Origin: Ruegeria sp. EL01
Lineage (GTDB): Bacteria; Pseudomonadota; Alphaproteobacteria; Rhodobacterales; Rhodobacteraceae
Direction: 5' to 3'
Assembly (NCBI RefSeq): GCF_900313035.1
Contig: NZ_OMPS01000004.1
Location: 62,001-126,000 of the forward strand
DNA: 64,000 nt
The translations under genes were made by a program, and so were the position numbers. Of the stretch, positions 8,366 to 16,636 are shown one piece after another; within the stretch, counting starts at the first letter, position 1; each line of letters opens with the position of its first letter. The notes under the pieces are model-generated. The model saw only the letters and a list, made by a program, of their open reading frames with translations, searched no databases and was not told where the DNA came from.

Positions 8366-9232
8366 ATGGCTACTCAACATTCCCGATCCGTTGCTCGCCT
8401 GATGATGGCACCCGCAGTGGTCCTGTTACTTGGCTGGATGCTGGTGCCGCTGACAATGACTCTGTATTTTTCCTTCAAGAAGTATCTGCCACTGCGCGGT
8501 GGTGATCTGGGTTGGGTCGGGTTCGATAATTACGTTCGGTTCGTTTCCTCCAGTTCCTTTTGGCCAGCGGTTCAGGCGACACTGGTGATCGTTGGCGGCG
8601 TGTTGGTGATTACAGTCATTTTGGGCATTCTTCTGGCGATGCTGCTGGATCAGCCGATGTGGGGGCAAGGCGTTGTCCGCATCCTCGTCATCGCGCCGTT
8701 CTTTGTCATGCCGACCGTCTCGGCTCTGGTCTGGAAGAACATGTTCATGGACCCTGTGAACGGGTTGTTCGCTCATCTCTGGCGTTTTTTCGGGGCGGAA
8801 CCCATCTCGTGGCTGTCCGAGGCCTCTATGCCCTCAATCGTGATGATTGTTTCTTGGCAGTGGTTGCCTTTCGCGACGCTGATCCTACTGACTGCAATCC
8901 AGTCGCTTGATAGCGAACAGCTGGAAGCGGCTGAGATGGACGGTGCGCCGCCGCTGAAACGCTTCTATCACATCATTCTGCCGCATCTCGGTCGCGCCAT
9001 CACGATTGTGATCCTGATCCAGACGATCTTCCTGCTGTCGATCTTCGCCGAGATTTTCGTGACCACCGGCGGCGCATTCGGCACCCGAACACTGACCTAC
9101 ATGATCTTCCAGCGCGTGTTGGAAAGCCAGAACGTTGGCCTTGGATCAGCGGGAGGTGTCTACGCCATCATCCTAGCCAACATCGTTGCCATCTTCCTGA
9201 TGCGCATCGTTGGCAAAAACCTGGACGCGTGA
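8366..9232 (+). CDS. smoF: Polyol ABC transporter permease, first subunit
   Basis: This 288-residue inner-membrane permease of the MalF/UgpA-like binding-protein-dependent class has about six hydrophobic helices. The cytoplasmic EAA coupling loop is visible as LEAAEMDGAPPLKRFYHIIL near residue 190; it contacts the ATPase. It pairs with SmoG and lies between the binding-protein gene and smoG. The start ATG at 8366 is supported by GAGAGG about 10 bases upstream. Confidence 0.92.
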   Translation: MATQHSRSVARLMMAPAVVLLLGWMLVPLTMTLYFSFKKYLPLRGGDLGWVGFDNYVRFVSSSSFWPAVQATLVIVGGVLVITVILGILLAMLLDQPMWGQGVVRILVIAPFFVMPTVSALVWKNMFMDPVNGLFAHLWRFFGAEPISWLSEASMPSIVMIVSWQWLPFATLILLTAIQSLDSEQLEAAEMDGAPPLKRFYHIILPHLGRAITIVILIQTIFLLSIFAEIFVTTGGAFGTRTLTYMIFQRVLESQNVGLGSAGGVYAIILANIVAIFLMRIVGKNLDA

Positions 9233-9243
9233 GGAGACAAAAC

Positions 9244-10074
9244 ATGGCCCGCGCCGTCACGACACAACGCAAAACCTTCAACACGGCCCTCGCCTGGGCA
9301 GTCGGACTACTGATATTTTTCCCGATCCTGTGGACAATCCTGACCAGCTTCAAGACCGAGGCGCAGGCGATTGCCAGCCCACCGATCTTCCTTAGCTTCG
9401 ATTGGACGCTGGAAAACTACGCCATCGTACAGGAACGCTCTGATTATATGCGGTTCCTGTGGAACTCGGTCATCATCGCGGGCGGTTCGACGATCCTGGG
9501 TGTGATCATCGCGGTGCCTGCCGCCTGGGCCATGGCCTTTGTTCCATCGAAGCGCACAAAAGACATCCTGCTGTGGATGCTGTCTACCAAGATGTTGCCA
9601 GCGGTGGGCGTACTTTACCCGATCTACCTGCTGTTCATCCGGATGGGGCTTTTGGACAGCCGTCTGGGGCTGGTGGTTGTGCTGATGCTCATCAACCTGC
9701 CGATCATCGTCTGGATGCTGTACACTTACTTCCGCGAAATCCCCGGTGAAATTCTGGAAGCGGCGCGGATGGACGGGGCGACGTTGAAAGAGGAAATCCT
9801 CTATGTCCTGACACCCATGGCCATTCCCGGCATTGCCTCTACGGTTTTGTTAAACTTCATCCTCGCTTGGAATGAGGCGTTCTGGACCCTCAATCTGACG
9901 GCAGTCAATGCGGCACCCCTTACAGCTTTCATCGCCAGCTATTCCAGCCCGGAAGGTCTGTTCTTTGCCAAGCTTAGCGCAGCCTCGACAATGGCGATTG
10001 CACCAATCCTGATCCTTGGCTGGTTCAGCCAGAAACAACTTGTCCGCGGCCTGACCTTCGGCGCTGTGAAATAA
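9244..10074 (+). CDS. smoG: Polyol ABC transporter permease, second subunit
   Basis: This is a 276-residue MalG-like permease with about six membrane segments. Its EAA loop (ILEAARMDGATLKEEILYVL) starts near residue 170. I chose the ATG at 9244, which has GAGGAG just upstream. An in-frame GTG at 9229 would overlap smoF's stop but has no ribosome site of its own. It forms the membrane channel with SmoF. Confidence 0.92.
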   Translation: MARAVTTQRKTFNTALAWAVGLLIFFPILWTILTSFKTEAQAIASPPIFLSFDWTLENYAIVQERSDYMRFLWNSVIIAGGSTILGVIIAVPAAWAMAFVPSKRTKDILLWMLSTKMLPAVGVLYPIYLLFIRMGLLDSRLGLVVVLMLINLPIIVWMLYTYFREIPGEILEAARMDGATLKEEILYVLTPMAIPGIASTVLLNFILAWNEAFWTLNLTAVNAAPLTAFIASYSSPEGLFFAKLSAASTMAIAPILILGWFSQKQLVRGLTFGAVK

Positions 10075-10086
10075 GGAGCACTCCTC

Positions 10087-11091
10087 ATGGGACGCATTCA
10101 ACTCAAGTCCGTGACCAAAAGCTTCGGCGACGTACAGGTCATTCCTCCGCTGGATCTGACCATCGAAGATGGCGAATTCACCGTCTTCGTCGGTCCCTCG
10201 GGCTGCGGTAAATCCACGCTGCTTCGCCTGATCGCGGGTCTTGAAGATATGACCTCAGGTTCGATGGACATCGACGGGGCAGATGCGACGGATGTACCGC
10301 CCGCGAAACGCGGCCTGGCCATGGTATTCCAATCCTACGCGCTCTATCCGCATATGACCGTGCGCAAGAACATCGCCTTTCCGCTGCGCATGGCGAAACT
10401 GAGTCAGGCCGAGATTGACCGTCGTGTGGAAGGCGCCGCAAGTGTTCTGAATCTGACGGACTATCTGGATCGTCGCCCCGGGCAATTGTCCGGAGGTCAG
10501 CGCCAACGCGTTGCCATCGGGCGTGCAATTGTTCGCGAACCAGCCGCATTTCTGTTCGACGAACCCCTGTCGAACCTCGATGCCGCCTTGCGCGTCGGCA
10601 TGCGACTCGAAATCAGCGAACTGCACGAGCGTCTGGCAACCACGATGGTCTACGTAACTCATGATCAGGTCGAAGCGATGACGATGGCCGATAAGATCGT
10701 AGTTCTACATGCCGGCGTGATCGAACAGGTTGGCAGCCCATTGGACCTCTACCGCGCGCCGCGCAACCTATTCGTCGCGGGGTTCATCGGCTCACCCAAG
10801 ATGAACTTCATCGAAGGGCAAGAGGCCGCGAAACATGGCGCCCATACAATCGGTGTGCGCCCCGAGCATATCGCGGTGTCCGATAGCGAAGGTCCGTGGT
10901 CCGGAAAGGTCAGCGTGTCCGAACATCTGGGATCTGACACGTTTTTCCATGTGCATGAGACCGGTTTGGCCGAAACGATCACCGTGAGGGCCGACGGCGA
11001 AGTGGCCTTTAAGCACGGGGATCGCATCCATCTGACGCCACGCACTGACGTAATACATCGTTTTGATGCGAAAGGACTACGGATCGAATGA
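10087..11091 (+). CDS. smoK: Polyol ABC transporter ATP-binding protein
   Basis: This 334-residue MalK/UgpC-type ATPase energises the SmoFG channel from the cytoplasmic face. Walker [10 protein letters not shown] lies at residues 36-44, the ABC signature LSGGQRQR at 134-141 and Walker B FLFDEP at 155-160. The switch histidine is in YVTHDQ, and a C-terminal TOBE-like regulatory domain contains GVRPEHI. It starts 12 bases after smoG, and its end overlaps the smoS start by 4 bases (ATGA), which points to coupled translation. Confidence 0.93.
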   Translation: MGRIQLKSVTKSFGDVQVIPPLDLTIEDGEFTVFVGPSGCGKSTLLRLIAGLEDMTSGSMDIDGADATDVPPAKRGLAMVFQSYALYPHMTVRKNIAFPLRMAKLSQAEIDRRVEGAASVLNLTDYLDRRPGQLSGGQRQRVAIGRAIVREPAAFLFDEPLSNLDAALRVGMRLEISELHERLATTMVYVTHDQVEAMTMADKIVVLHAGVIEQVGSPLDLYRAPRNLFVAGFIGSPKMNFIEGQEAAKHGAHTIGVRPEHIAVSDSEGPWSGKVSVSEHLGSDTFFHVHETGLAETITVRADGEVAFKHGDRIHLTPRTDVIHRFDAKGLRIE

Positions 11092-11861
11092 CCCGGCTGG
11101 CAGGCAAGACCGCGCTGATCACCGGCGCCGCACGAGGGATCGGGCTGGCGTTTGCCAGGGCCTACGTCTCTGAAGGCGCGCGCGTGGCTCTTGCGGATAT
11201 TGATATCGCGCGCGCGCGCCAAGCTGCTGCTGAGATTGGCGAAGCCGCAATAGCTGTCGAAATGAATGTTACCGATCAGCAGAGCATTGACGCTGCAATC
11301 GCGAACACCGCTAGACAGTTTGGCGCAATCGATATCCTGGTCAACAACGCTGCCATCTTTACAGCCGCGCCCCTTACCGAAATTGAACGTGGCGACTACG
11401 ACCGCGTTTTTGACATCAATGTCGCGGGCACTTTGTTCACGATGCAAGCCGTCGCACGGCATATGATTGAACACGAGGTAAAAGGTCGGATCATCAATAT
11501 GGCTTCGCAGGCTGGACGCCGCGGAGAGCCTTTGGTCGCCGTCTATTGCGCAAGCAAAGCAGCCGTCATCTCACTAACACAGTCGGCAGGTCTGAACCTC
11601 ATTTCTCACGGCATCAACGTGAATGCCATTGCGCCCGGCGTTGTGGATGGTGAGCATTGGGATGGAGTCGACGCTTTCTTTGCAAAACATGAAGGCAAAG
11701 CGCCGGGTGAGAAAAAGCGCGAAGTCGCGGCGGCGGTTCCCTACGGGCGCATGGGCCGCGCGGAAGATTTGACGGGCATCGCGGTGTTTCTCGCGTCAGA
11801 TGAGGCAAACTACATTGTGGCTCAGACATACAATGTCGATGGCGGAAACTGGATGAGCTGA
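11088..11861 (+). CDS. smoS: Sorbitol dehydrogenase (short-chain type)
   Basis: This 257-residue classical short-chain dehydrogenase of the SmoS type oxidises D-glucitol to D-fructose with NAD+; related polyols such as galactitol and iditol are also used in the family. The cofactor motif TGAARGIG spans residues 12-19, the NNAA motif follows near residue 87, and the catalytic triad is Ser140, Tyr153 and Lys157. It overlaps smoK upstream (ATGA) and mtlK downstream (one base, TGATG). Its place in the polyol operon makes the substrate assignment strong. Confidence 0.9.
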   Translation: MTRLAGKTALITGAARGIGLAFARAYVSEGARVALADIDIARARQAAAEIGEAAIAVEMNVTDQQSIDAAIANTARQFGAIDILVNNAAIFTAAPLTEIERGDYDRVFDINVAGTLFTMQAVARHMIEHEVKGRIINMASQAGRRGEPLVAVYCASKAAVISLTQSAGLNLISHGINVNAIAPGVVDGEHWDGVDAFFAKHEGKAPGEKKREVAAAVPYGRMGRAEDLTGIAVFLASDEANYIVAQTYNVDGGNWMS

Positions 11862-13348
11862 TGGGATCTCTGGCACATGCATCTGTCCAGCTAGGGCTTG
11901 ATCGGCTTGCTGATCTGCCGGCATCCATCGAACGCCCGTCGTATAACCGATCCAACCTGAAACCTGGCATTGTCCATATTGGTGTCGGAAATTTTCATCG
12001 CGCGCATCAGGCCTGGTATTTGCATCGCTTAATGCAGCAGGGCGCCGCCCATGACTGGGCAATTGTCGGTGCAGGCGTGCGTAGCTATGACGCTGCTATG
12101 CGCGAAAAGCTCCGTCGGCAGGACTATCTTACGACACTCATTGAGCTTGATCCGTCAGGCGTTTCTGCCGAGGTGATCGGCCCGATGACAGACTACCTGC
12201 CGATTGAGGCAGGAAATGCGCCCTTGATCCGACAAATGTCCGACCCTGCAATCCGGATCGTGTCCTTGACGGTGACAGAAGGCGGCTACTTTCTGGATCC
12301 CAACACCGGCGCGTTTGATGTGCAGGATGACGACATCCGCCACGACGCGCAAAACCCGACCGAACCAAGAACCGTGTTTGGTGCCATCGTCGCCGCCCTT
12401 AGCCAGCGCAGGACGGCCGGGGTGGTTCCCTTTACGGCGCTGAGTTGCGATAATCTGCAAGGCAATGGAGATATCCTGCGCAATTGCGTTGTGGGTTTGG
12501 CGCGCCTGTCTGACGTCGATCTGGCAAACTGGATCGATCAGAACGGGGCCTTCCCGAATTCCATGGTGGATTGCATTGTCCCGGCCACGACGGATCAGGT
12601 TGTTTCCCAGTGCAGAGAGCTGGGCGTTGACGATCTCGCCCCGGTTACACATGAAAATTTTCGCCAGTGGGTGGTTGAAGACCAGTTCTGCGCGGGACGA
12701 CCTTCTTTGGAAGATGTTGGCGTGACGATGACAAACAACGTTCATGTCTACGAGGCCATGAAGTTGAGGATTCTGAACGGTGGTCACCAGCTGCTTGCCA
12801 ATGTCGGAGAAATTCTAAACATCCCGACGATATCGGATTGTATGCAAGATGTTGGTGTTCTGGAATTTTTCCGAAAAGTGCAAGTCGAAGAAATTGTGCC
12901 GCATGTGGCGGCCGTTTCGGGAACGAGACCTGACGAATACCTCAAACTAGTTGAGCGTCGTTTCGCGAATTCTGCGATCCACGACACGACCCGCCGCGTT
13001 GCCTTTGACGGATCGTCGCGCCATCCCGGATTTTTGCTTCCTTCGCTTCGAGACGCGCTTAGGTCTGGCGGGTCTGTTAAAGGGCTCGCTTTGGCAGCCG
13101 CTTTTTGGGCGCGGATGTGCGCCGGTGTTCGCGACGACGGCACAGAGATCGAAGCGAACGATCCGTTATGGGCCGGGTTGAAGGCTACAGCTCTGGCCGC
13201 CAAGGATGATCCACAAGCATGGATAGGTCAGACAAACCTGTACGGCGAAACCGGGCTCGAGCACCGCTTTTCACAGGAGTTTTCCAATTGGTTGTCCTTG
13301 ATCTGGCAAAACGGGTGTCGGGAGGCAATTAACAGCTACTTGAAATGA
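11861..13348 (+). CDS. mtlK: Mannitol 2-dehydrogenase
   Basis: This 495-residue polyol-specific long-chain dehydrogenase oxidises D-mannitol to D-fructose and D-arabitol to D-xylulose with NAD+. The N-terminal nucleotide-binding region has VHIGVGNFHRAHQAWY. The family's catalytic residues are Lys301, Asn306 and His309 in KLRILNGGHQ, matching the spacing of the Pseudomonas enzyme. Translation is coupled to smoS through the shared TGATG. Xylulose made from arabitol would be the substrate of the divergent xylB. No fructokinase is seen in the window, so fructose must be phosphorylated by a gene elsewhere. Confidence 0.93.
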   Translation: MGSLAHASVQLGLDRLADLPASIERPSYNRSNLKPGIVHIGVGNFHRAHQAWYLHRLMQQGAAHDWAIVGAGVRSYDAAMREKLRRQDYLTTLIELDPSGVSAEVIGPMTDYLPIEAGNAPLIRQMSDPAIRIVSLTVTEGGYFLDPNTGAFDVQDDDIRHDAQNPTEPRTVFGAIVAALSQRRTAGVVPFTALSCDNLQGNGDILRNCVVGLARLSDVDLANWIDQNGAFPNSMVDCIVPATTDQVVSQCRELGVDDLAPVTHENFRQWVVEDQFCAGRPSLEDVGVTMTNNVHVYEAMKLRILNGGHQLLANVGEILNIPTISDCMQDVGVLEFFRKVQVEEIVPHVAAVSGTRPDEYLKLVERRFANSAIHDTTRRVAFDGSSRHPGFLLPSLRDALRSGGSVKGLALAAAFWARMCAGVRDDGTEIEANDPLWAGLKATALAAKDDPQAWIGQTNLYGETGLEHRFSQEFSNWLSLIWQNGCREAINSYLK

Positions 13349-13531
13349 GGTTTTCGGAATTGGGTCAGTTCCCGAAAAAAACCGGCCTGAATTCACGTTT
13401 TTGGTCTCTCTTTTTGCAGAAGCGATAAGGCAAGTTAACCGGAGTGAGATAGCTTCGCTCAAAGTATTGGGATTGCCCTTTCAAACCCAATGCTGAAACA
13501 AAGCCAGACGCGCCGCGAAAAGGTTAATTTC

Positions 13532-13810
13532 CTATGATTCCTGATCTTGAGTTTCCCGAATTTGATAAACCCCTTCAGGCAGATCCAACGCTGCAGCCAG
13601 ATCGCGGATCTGTTCAGGTGACAGGGTTATTTTCTGGACCTGCTCTGTGCGCGCGTCAAATTGCTCTAAAGTTACGCATTCAGCGAAACTGTTGATCACG
13701 ACATCCTCTTGCAAAGGTTTTGGGCCTTCGTCCACCAGAGTAATGACCGTCGAGTCGAATTCATGCTCAATCGAAAACATATAGGCAGAGTGCAGCTCGT
13801 TGACGCGCAA
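13532..13810 (-). CDS. Small protein of unknown function
   Basis: I do not recognise the family. The frame gives 92 residues from a TTG at 13810, or 82 residues from the ATG at 13780; neither has a good ribosome site. The protein is acidic, without signal peptide or membrane segment. A C-terminal helix-forming part (SPEQIRDLAAALDLPEGVYQ) suggests a real folded product. It lies alone on the minus strand, divergent from the M48 protease gene. Confidence 0.5.
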   Translation of the reverse strand: MRVNELHSAYMFSIEHEFDSTVITLVDEGPKPLQEDVVINSFAECVTLEQFDARTEQVQKITLSPEQIRDLAAALDLPEGVYQIRETQDQES

Positions 13811-13901
13811 TGCAACCCGTTGTGCATTGATCTGTCAGTGGCGGCACCGCATAGGTAACGTTATGTTGGCCCGACGGCCGGACGCGCTCAAAGGAAATAA
13901 A

Positions 13902-14609
13902 ATGCATCGTGTAATTTTCTTGCTGTTTTTCCTGCTGTTGGCGGCTTGTGAAACAGATATCCTTCGTGTGGTTCCAGCTGACGAATGGGATCAACCCACG
14001 TCTGGCACACCGGTCTCAGCCGCGACCTTTCGCGACGTAAGTCGCGCGATCGGGAGCGAGGCGCGAACGCAGTGTTTGCGTGAGACACGAAAGCAGAATT
14101 GTGATTTCAGGGTCATGGTCGACGTGAACCCGCGGGCACCAGCCAACGCCTTTCAAACCTTGGATGAGAACAACCAACCTGTGATCATTTTTACCCGTTC
14201 CATGATCCGTTCGGCGCAAAACAAAGACGAGCTGGCTTTTGTCATGGGGCATGAAGCGGCACATCATGTTTTGGGGCACATTGCCCGGCAGTCCAAAAAC
14301 GCCAGCGACGCGGCAACGAAGTTCGGTGATCAGGAACGACAGCGAGGCGGAAGTGATGCAGAAATCGAAGAGGCGCAAAAGCTAGGCGCCAAGGTCGGCG
14401 TTCAAGCCTATGTGAAGGATTTTGAGCTGGAAGCTGACGAGTTGGGAACAATCATCACGCATAATGCGGGCTACAACCCCCTGATTGGGGCCAAGTTCTT
14501 TGATCGAATCCCGGACCCAGGCGATAAGTTTCTTGGATCCCATCCACCCAATGCGCAGCGGGTTCAAAGGGTGCTTGAGACGTCTAGAAAACTTGGCTTG
14601 ACGCAATGA
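13902..14609 (+). CDS. M48-family metalloprotease lipoprotein
   Basis: This 235-residue zinc peptidase is predicted to be a lipoprotein: a hydrophobic leader ends in the lipobox LAAC with Cys16 as lipidation site, so it should be anchored in the periplasm. The zinc motif HEAAH has His117, Glu118 and His121, and the third ligand is Glu177 in ELEAD. The family (LoiP/BepA-like) trims misfolded envelope proteins. The start at 13902 follows AAGGAA at 13891-13896; the frame is open further upstream but lacks a signal there. The stop overlaps the next gene by ATGA. Confidence 0.88.
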   Translation: MHRVIFLLFFLLLAACETDILRVVPADEWDQPTSGTPVSAATFRDVSRAIGSEARTQCLRETRKQNCDFRVMVDVNPRAPANAFQTLDENNQPVIIFTRSMIRSAQNKDELAFVMGHEAAHHVLGHIARQSKNASDAATKFGDQERQRGGSDAEIEEAQKLGAKVGVQAYVKDFELEADELGTIITHNAGYNPLIGAKFFDRIPDPGDKFLGSHPPNAQRVQRVLETSRKLGLTQ

Positions 14610-14974
14610 CTACCGTGGTCAGGCTTGGCGTGATCTTGACGGATAGGGGATCGAAATACGCCGTCTCGGGTGCAAGTGTCGCGTCCAGAGCTGAAATCGA
14701 TGCCGTTTTGAATGAGCTGAAATCAGACAAGACTTATGCCAAGGCCACGCATAATACTTGGGCCGCAACACTGCCGACCGGGGCATTGAAGGCGGATGAC
14801 GGCGAAGGTGGTGCTGGCATGGTGATCCTTCGAATGATGCAGCGCGCCGGTCTTGAGAGCCATGTGATCATTGTTACCCGCTGGTATGGCGGCAAAAAGC
14901 TGGGCGGCGACCGGTTTCGCCGGGTGCAGGATGCAACACGCACCTATCTTGACCAGATGGACGTCGCACCTTGA
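14606..14974 (+). CDS. Short YigZ/IMPACT-domain protein
   Basis: This 122-residue protein carries the UPF0029/IMPACT N-terminal fold, recognised by DGEGGAGM and the family signature VTRWYGGKKLGGDRF. Bacterial YigZ is usually about 200 residues with a second C-terminal domain, which is absent here, so this is a single-domain form. The cellular role of the family is not settled; links to translation control are known for the eukaryotic IMPACT protein. It is translationally coupled to the M48 protease gene. Confidence 0.82.
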   Translation: MTTVVRLGVILTDRGSKYAVSGASVASRAEIDAVLNELKSDKTYAKATHNTWAATLPTGALKADDGEGGAGMVILRMMQRAGLESHVIIVTRWYGGKKLGGDRFRRVQDATRTYLDQMDVAP

Positions 14975-14984
14975 CCTGTGTCAA
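14971..14984 (+). promoter_or_regulatory. FNR/Dnr-type palindrome upstream of DUF6455 genes
   Basis: TTGACCTGTGTCAA is a perfect 5-4-5 inverted repeat, close to the FNR/FnrL consensus (TTGAT-N4-ATCAA) and to Dnr/NnrR-type sites. Its centre is about 67 bases before the ATG of the first DUF6455 gene, a normal distance for an activator at -41.5 of a promoter. It overlaps the stop codon of the preceding gene. Oxygen- or NO-responsive control is inferred. Confidence 0.5.
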
Positions 14985-15044
14985 AGGTTTCAGTGACGGC
15001 AGGCGGTATCCTTTGGGCAATTCGCTTTAGGGAAAGGACCTAGC

Positions 15045-15296
15045 ATGCCCAGCCGAGAGACCTTGCGACTGCACGCCGGACTGGTGGATGAGATGGCAAA
15101 GATGCTTGACGTTGATCTGGAAGAGGCTGCCATTGATGGTTCTGTTTCTATCGATCAAATCTCTGACGCTGTTGTGCGGTGCACAGAATGCCCAAACCCT
15201 GCGCATTGCCAGGATATAATAAATGGCGCAGTTTCTCTGAGCCACACGCCCGAGTATTGTCGCAACAAGGACCTTCTTCATAAGCTGATGCCTTAG
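15045..15296 (+). CDS. DUF6455 four-cysteine small protein 1
   Basis: This 83-residue protein of the DUF6455 type is common in Rhodobacteraceae. Its cysteines are at 46, 49, 55 and 72 (C-x2-C-x5-C then PEYC), a layout that suggests a bound metal or iron-sulfur centre, although no function is established. A ribosome site, GGAAAGGA, lies just upstream. It is the first of three tandem copies and is preceded by an FNR-type palindrome. Confidence 0.8.
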   Translation: MPSRETLRLHAGLVDEMAKMLDVDLEEAAIDGSVSIDQISDAVVRCTECPNPAHCQDIINGAVSLSHTPEYCRNKDLLHKLMP

Positions 15297-15312
15297 CAGA
15301 GGAGGGGGTTGT

Positions 15313-15609
15313 ATGTCGCGTTTAGGGGATCTCATGACCCACTTCGGGCTTGCTCTGCGGATGGCTCAGGTAACCTGAACAGATCTTGTGTCAGCCCATC
15401 AGCATGGGCATCTGCGCCACGACGATTGGACAGAAATGGGTCAGTTCTGCCGCGGATGCGCATGGGCGCGGGATTGTCCGGATTGGCTGGATCGTCATTG
15501 CTCTGGTGCCAAGGCTCCTAGTTGTTGTCCAAATCGGGACCGGTTTGCAGCGTTGCAAGCCCAACTGTTGCGAGGGCCTGATGCCGCAAGATCCACTCGG
15601 GGATATTGA
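15313..15609 (+). pseudogene. DUF6455 four-cysteine small protein 2, interrupted by in-frame TGA
   Basis: A strong ribosome site (AGGAGGGGG) precedes the ATG at 15313. The frame encodes MSRLGDLMTHFGLALRMAQ, then meets TGA at 15376-15378 as codon 22. It stays open in the same frame to 15609 and encodes the rest of a DUF6455 protein. If the TGA is skipped, Cys46, Cys49, Cys55 and Cys71/72 align almost exactly with the neighbouring copies. GGA (Gly) at that codon would restore the family pattern, so a single-base nonsense mutation is the simplest reading. An independent start for the second half exists only at internal codons. Confidence 0.75.
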
Positions 15610-15883
15610 GAAACACTTCTGGCTCACGCGATCCGTTGCCCGTTGTGTTGGTATTTCATTGACCGAGGCTATGGCTGACGGGCAACTTTCACCCGAAGGT
15701 TATGCTGAACTTATCACGCGTTGCCGGAGGTGCCTCAACGGTGGGCGCTGCGAAATCTGGCTTGCAACGCAACAGGAATGGGCGGGCCTTGTGCCCGACT
15801 TCTGTGCCAACGCAGACGCCTTGAATGCATTGAACTGGGGGTCAAAGGCGAGAATGAGAGCCATCGCAAAGCGGAGGCTTTGA
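15581..15883 (+). CDS. DUF6455 four-cysteine small protein 3
   Basis: This 100-residue DUF6455 protein starts at ATG 15581, where homology to the family begins (GDIEKHFWLTRSVAR). Cysteines at 48, 51, 57 and 75 repeat the pattern of the two upstream copies. The frame is open upstream to 15386 and could add a hydrophobic stretch, but that part overlaps the middle copy in another frame and is probably not translated. Its 3' end overlaps the convergent CDGSH gene by 42 bases. Confidence 0.75.
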   Translation: MPQDPLGDIEKHFWLTRSVARCVGISLTEAMADGQLSPEGYAELITRCRRCLNGGRCEIWLATQQEWAGLVPDFCANADALNALNWGSKARMRAIAKRRL

Positions 15884-16084
15884 CGTCTGCTTGCACCCGC
15901 AGAAGAACAATTTTTTGCTGGCATCGGCCGTGTATTTCACAGGTTCCAAACCCGTCCCCTTGTGGGACCCGTCACAAAACGGTTGACGTTTTGACCTGCC
16001 ACATGCGCACCAAAAATAGCTTTTCCCTTCGGTTACCTCGACGGGAAATGGTGAATTCTGAGCAACGATTCGGGGTTCAGACAT
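15842..16084 (-). CDS. Double CDGSH iron-sulfur protein
   Basis: This 80-residue protein has two CDGSH-type motifs, each C-x-C-x2-(S/T)-x3-P-x-CDGSH: CACGRSKRQPFCDGSH and CGCKQTSKPPLCDGSH. Each is expected to hold one [2Fe-2S] cluster with three Cys and one His, as in mitoNEET relatives. A role in redox or iron-sulfur handling is known for the family, but the bacterial function is open. A good ribosome site, CGGAGGAG, precedes the start. It is convergent with, and overlaps, the third DUF6455 gene. Confidence 0.9.
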   Translation of the reverse strand: MSEPRIVAQNSPFPVEVTEGKSYFWCACGRSKRQPFCDGSHKGTGLEPVKYTADASKKLFFCGCKQTSKPPLCDGSHSRL

Positions 16085-16314
16085 GTGGCTCCTCCGATTT
16101 TTTGGCTGATGTCGTCAAATCAGTTTAGAGCAACATGGCAAAAAGGACAGCGACGCCCAATTTTCCCGCAATATTCGACGCTGCCCAAGCGTGGTTCCGC
16201 CAGCGATCACGGCCAAGTGATCGATTCTGTTGCCAGATTGTCGTTCAGCCCGTATTCTGGTTGCGGCCCCGAAAAACTGGGCAATATCAGAAAAGTAATA
16301 GAGGACTGATGGAC

Positions 16315-16503
16315 ATGAAACTCAAATTCGCTGCAGTTGGCGCATTCGCTCTGATCCTGACCGCGTGCGCGCAGCAAGAAGAGCCGACCCCGGTTTACGT
16401 TCAGCCCAGCTATGACAAGGCTGGTTCGCCCAGCTGTTCAGCCGGTTACGATCTGGCAACAACCGAAGCAGGCCAGACCGTCTGTAACCCGGTTGGTCAA
16501 TAA
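16315..16503 (+). CDS. Small lipoprotein
   Basis: This 62-residue predicted lipoprotein has a leader ending LTAC with the lipidation cysteine at residue 18. The mature part is short, with two further cysteines near the C-terminus (PSCSAGYDL and VCNPVGQ) that could form a disulfide in the periplasm. I placed the start at 16315, nine bases behind GAGGA (16301-16305); an ATG two codons earlier is too close to it. Two terminator hairpins follow. Function unknown. Confidence 0.7.
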   Translation: MKLKFAAVGAFALILTACAQQEEPTPVYVQPSYDKAGSPSCSAGYDLATTEAGQTVCNPVGQ

Positions 16504-16510
16504 GCTTTTC

Positions 16511-16539
16511 GCAGGCGGTCCCAACTGTGGACCGCCTGC
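16511..16539 (+). terminator. Strong terminator hairpin behind the lipoprotein gene
   Basis: An 11-bp perfect stem (GCAGGCGGTCC / GGACCGCCTGC) with a 7-base loop is followed by ATTTTTC. It lies 8 bases behind the lipoprotein stop codon and is a good Rho-independent terminator. Confidence 0.85.
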
Positions 16540-16556
16540 ATTTTTCGATTGTCGTG

Positions 16557-16578
16557 CCGCCTTCGGGGCGGTTTTTTT
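16557..16578 (+). terminator. Second terminator hairpin
   Basis: A stem CCGCC / GGCGG around a TTCGG loop is followed by seven T. It backs up the first terminator before the convergent rimO gene. Confidence 0.75.
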
Positions 16579-16636
16579 GTGCTTAGATGTTTAACGGGCG
16601 GATTTACGCCGATCCGAGATTGGGCTCAAATGCGGC

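Noticed and set aside
13351..13378. Possible terminator behind mtlK
   Set aside because: The TTTTCGG / CCGAAAA arms pair with a bulge and there is no T-run in either direction, so it was not called.
15376..15378. TGA in the DUF6455 gene as a selenocysteine codon
   Set aside because: The sister proteins have no Cys at this position (Gly is expected), and I saw no obvious SECIS-like stem just behind the codon.
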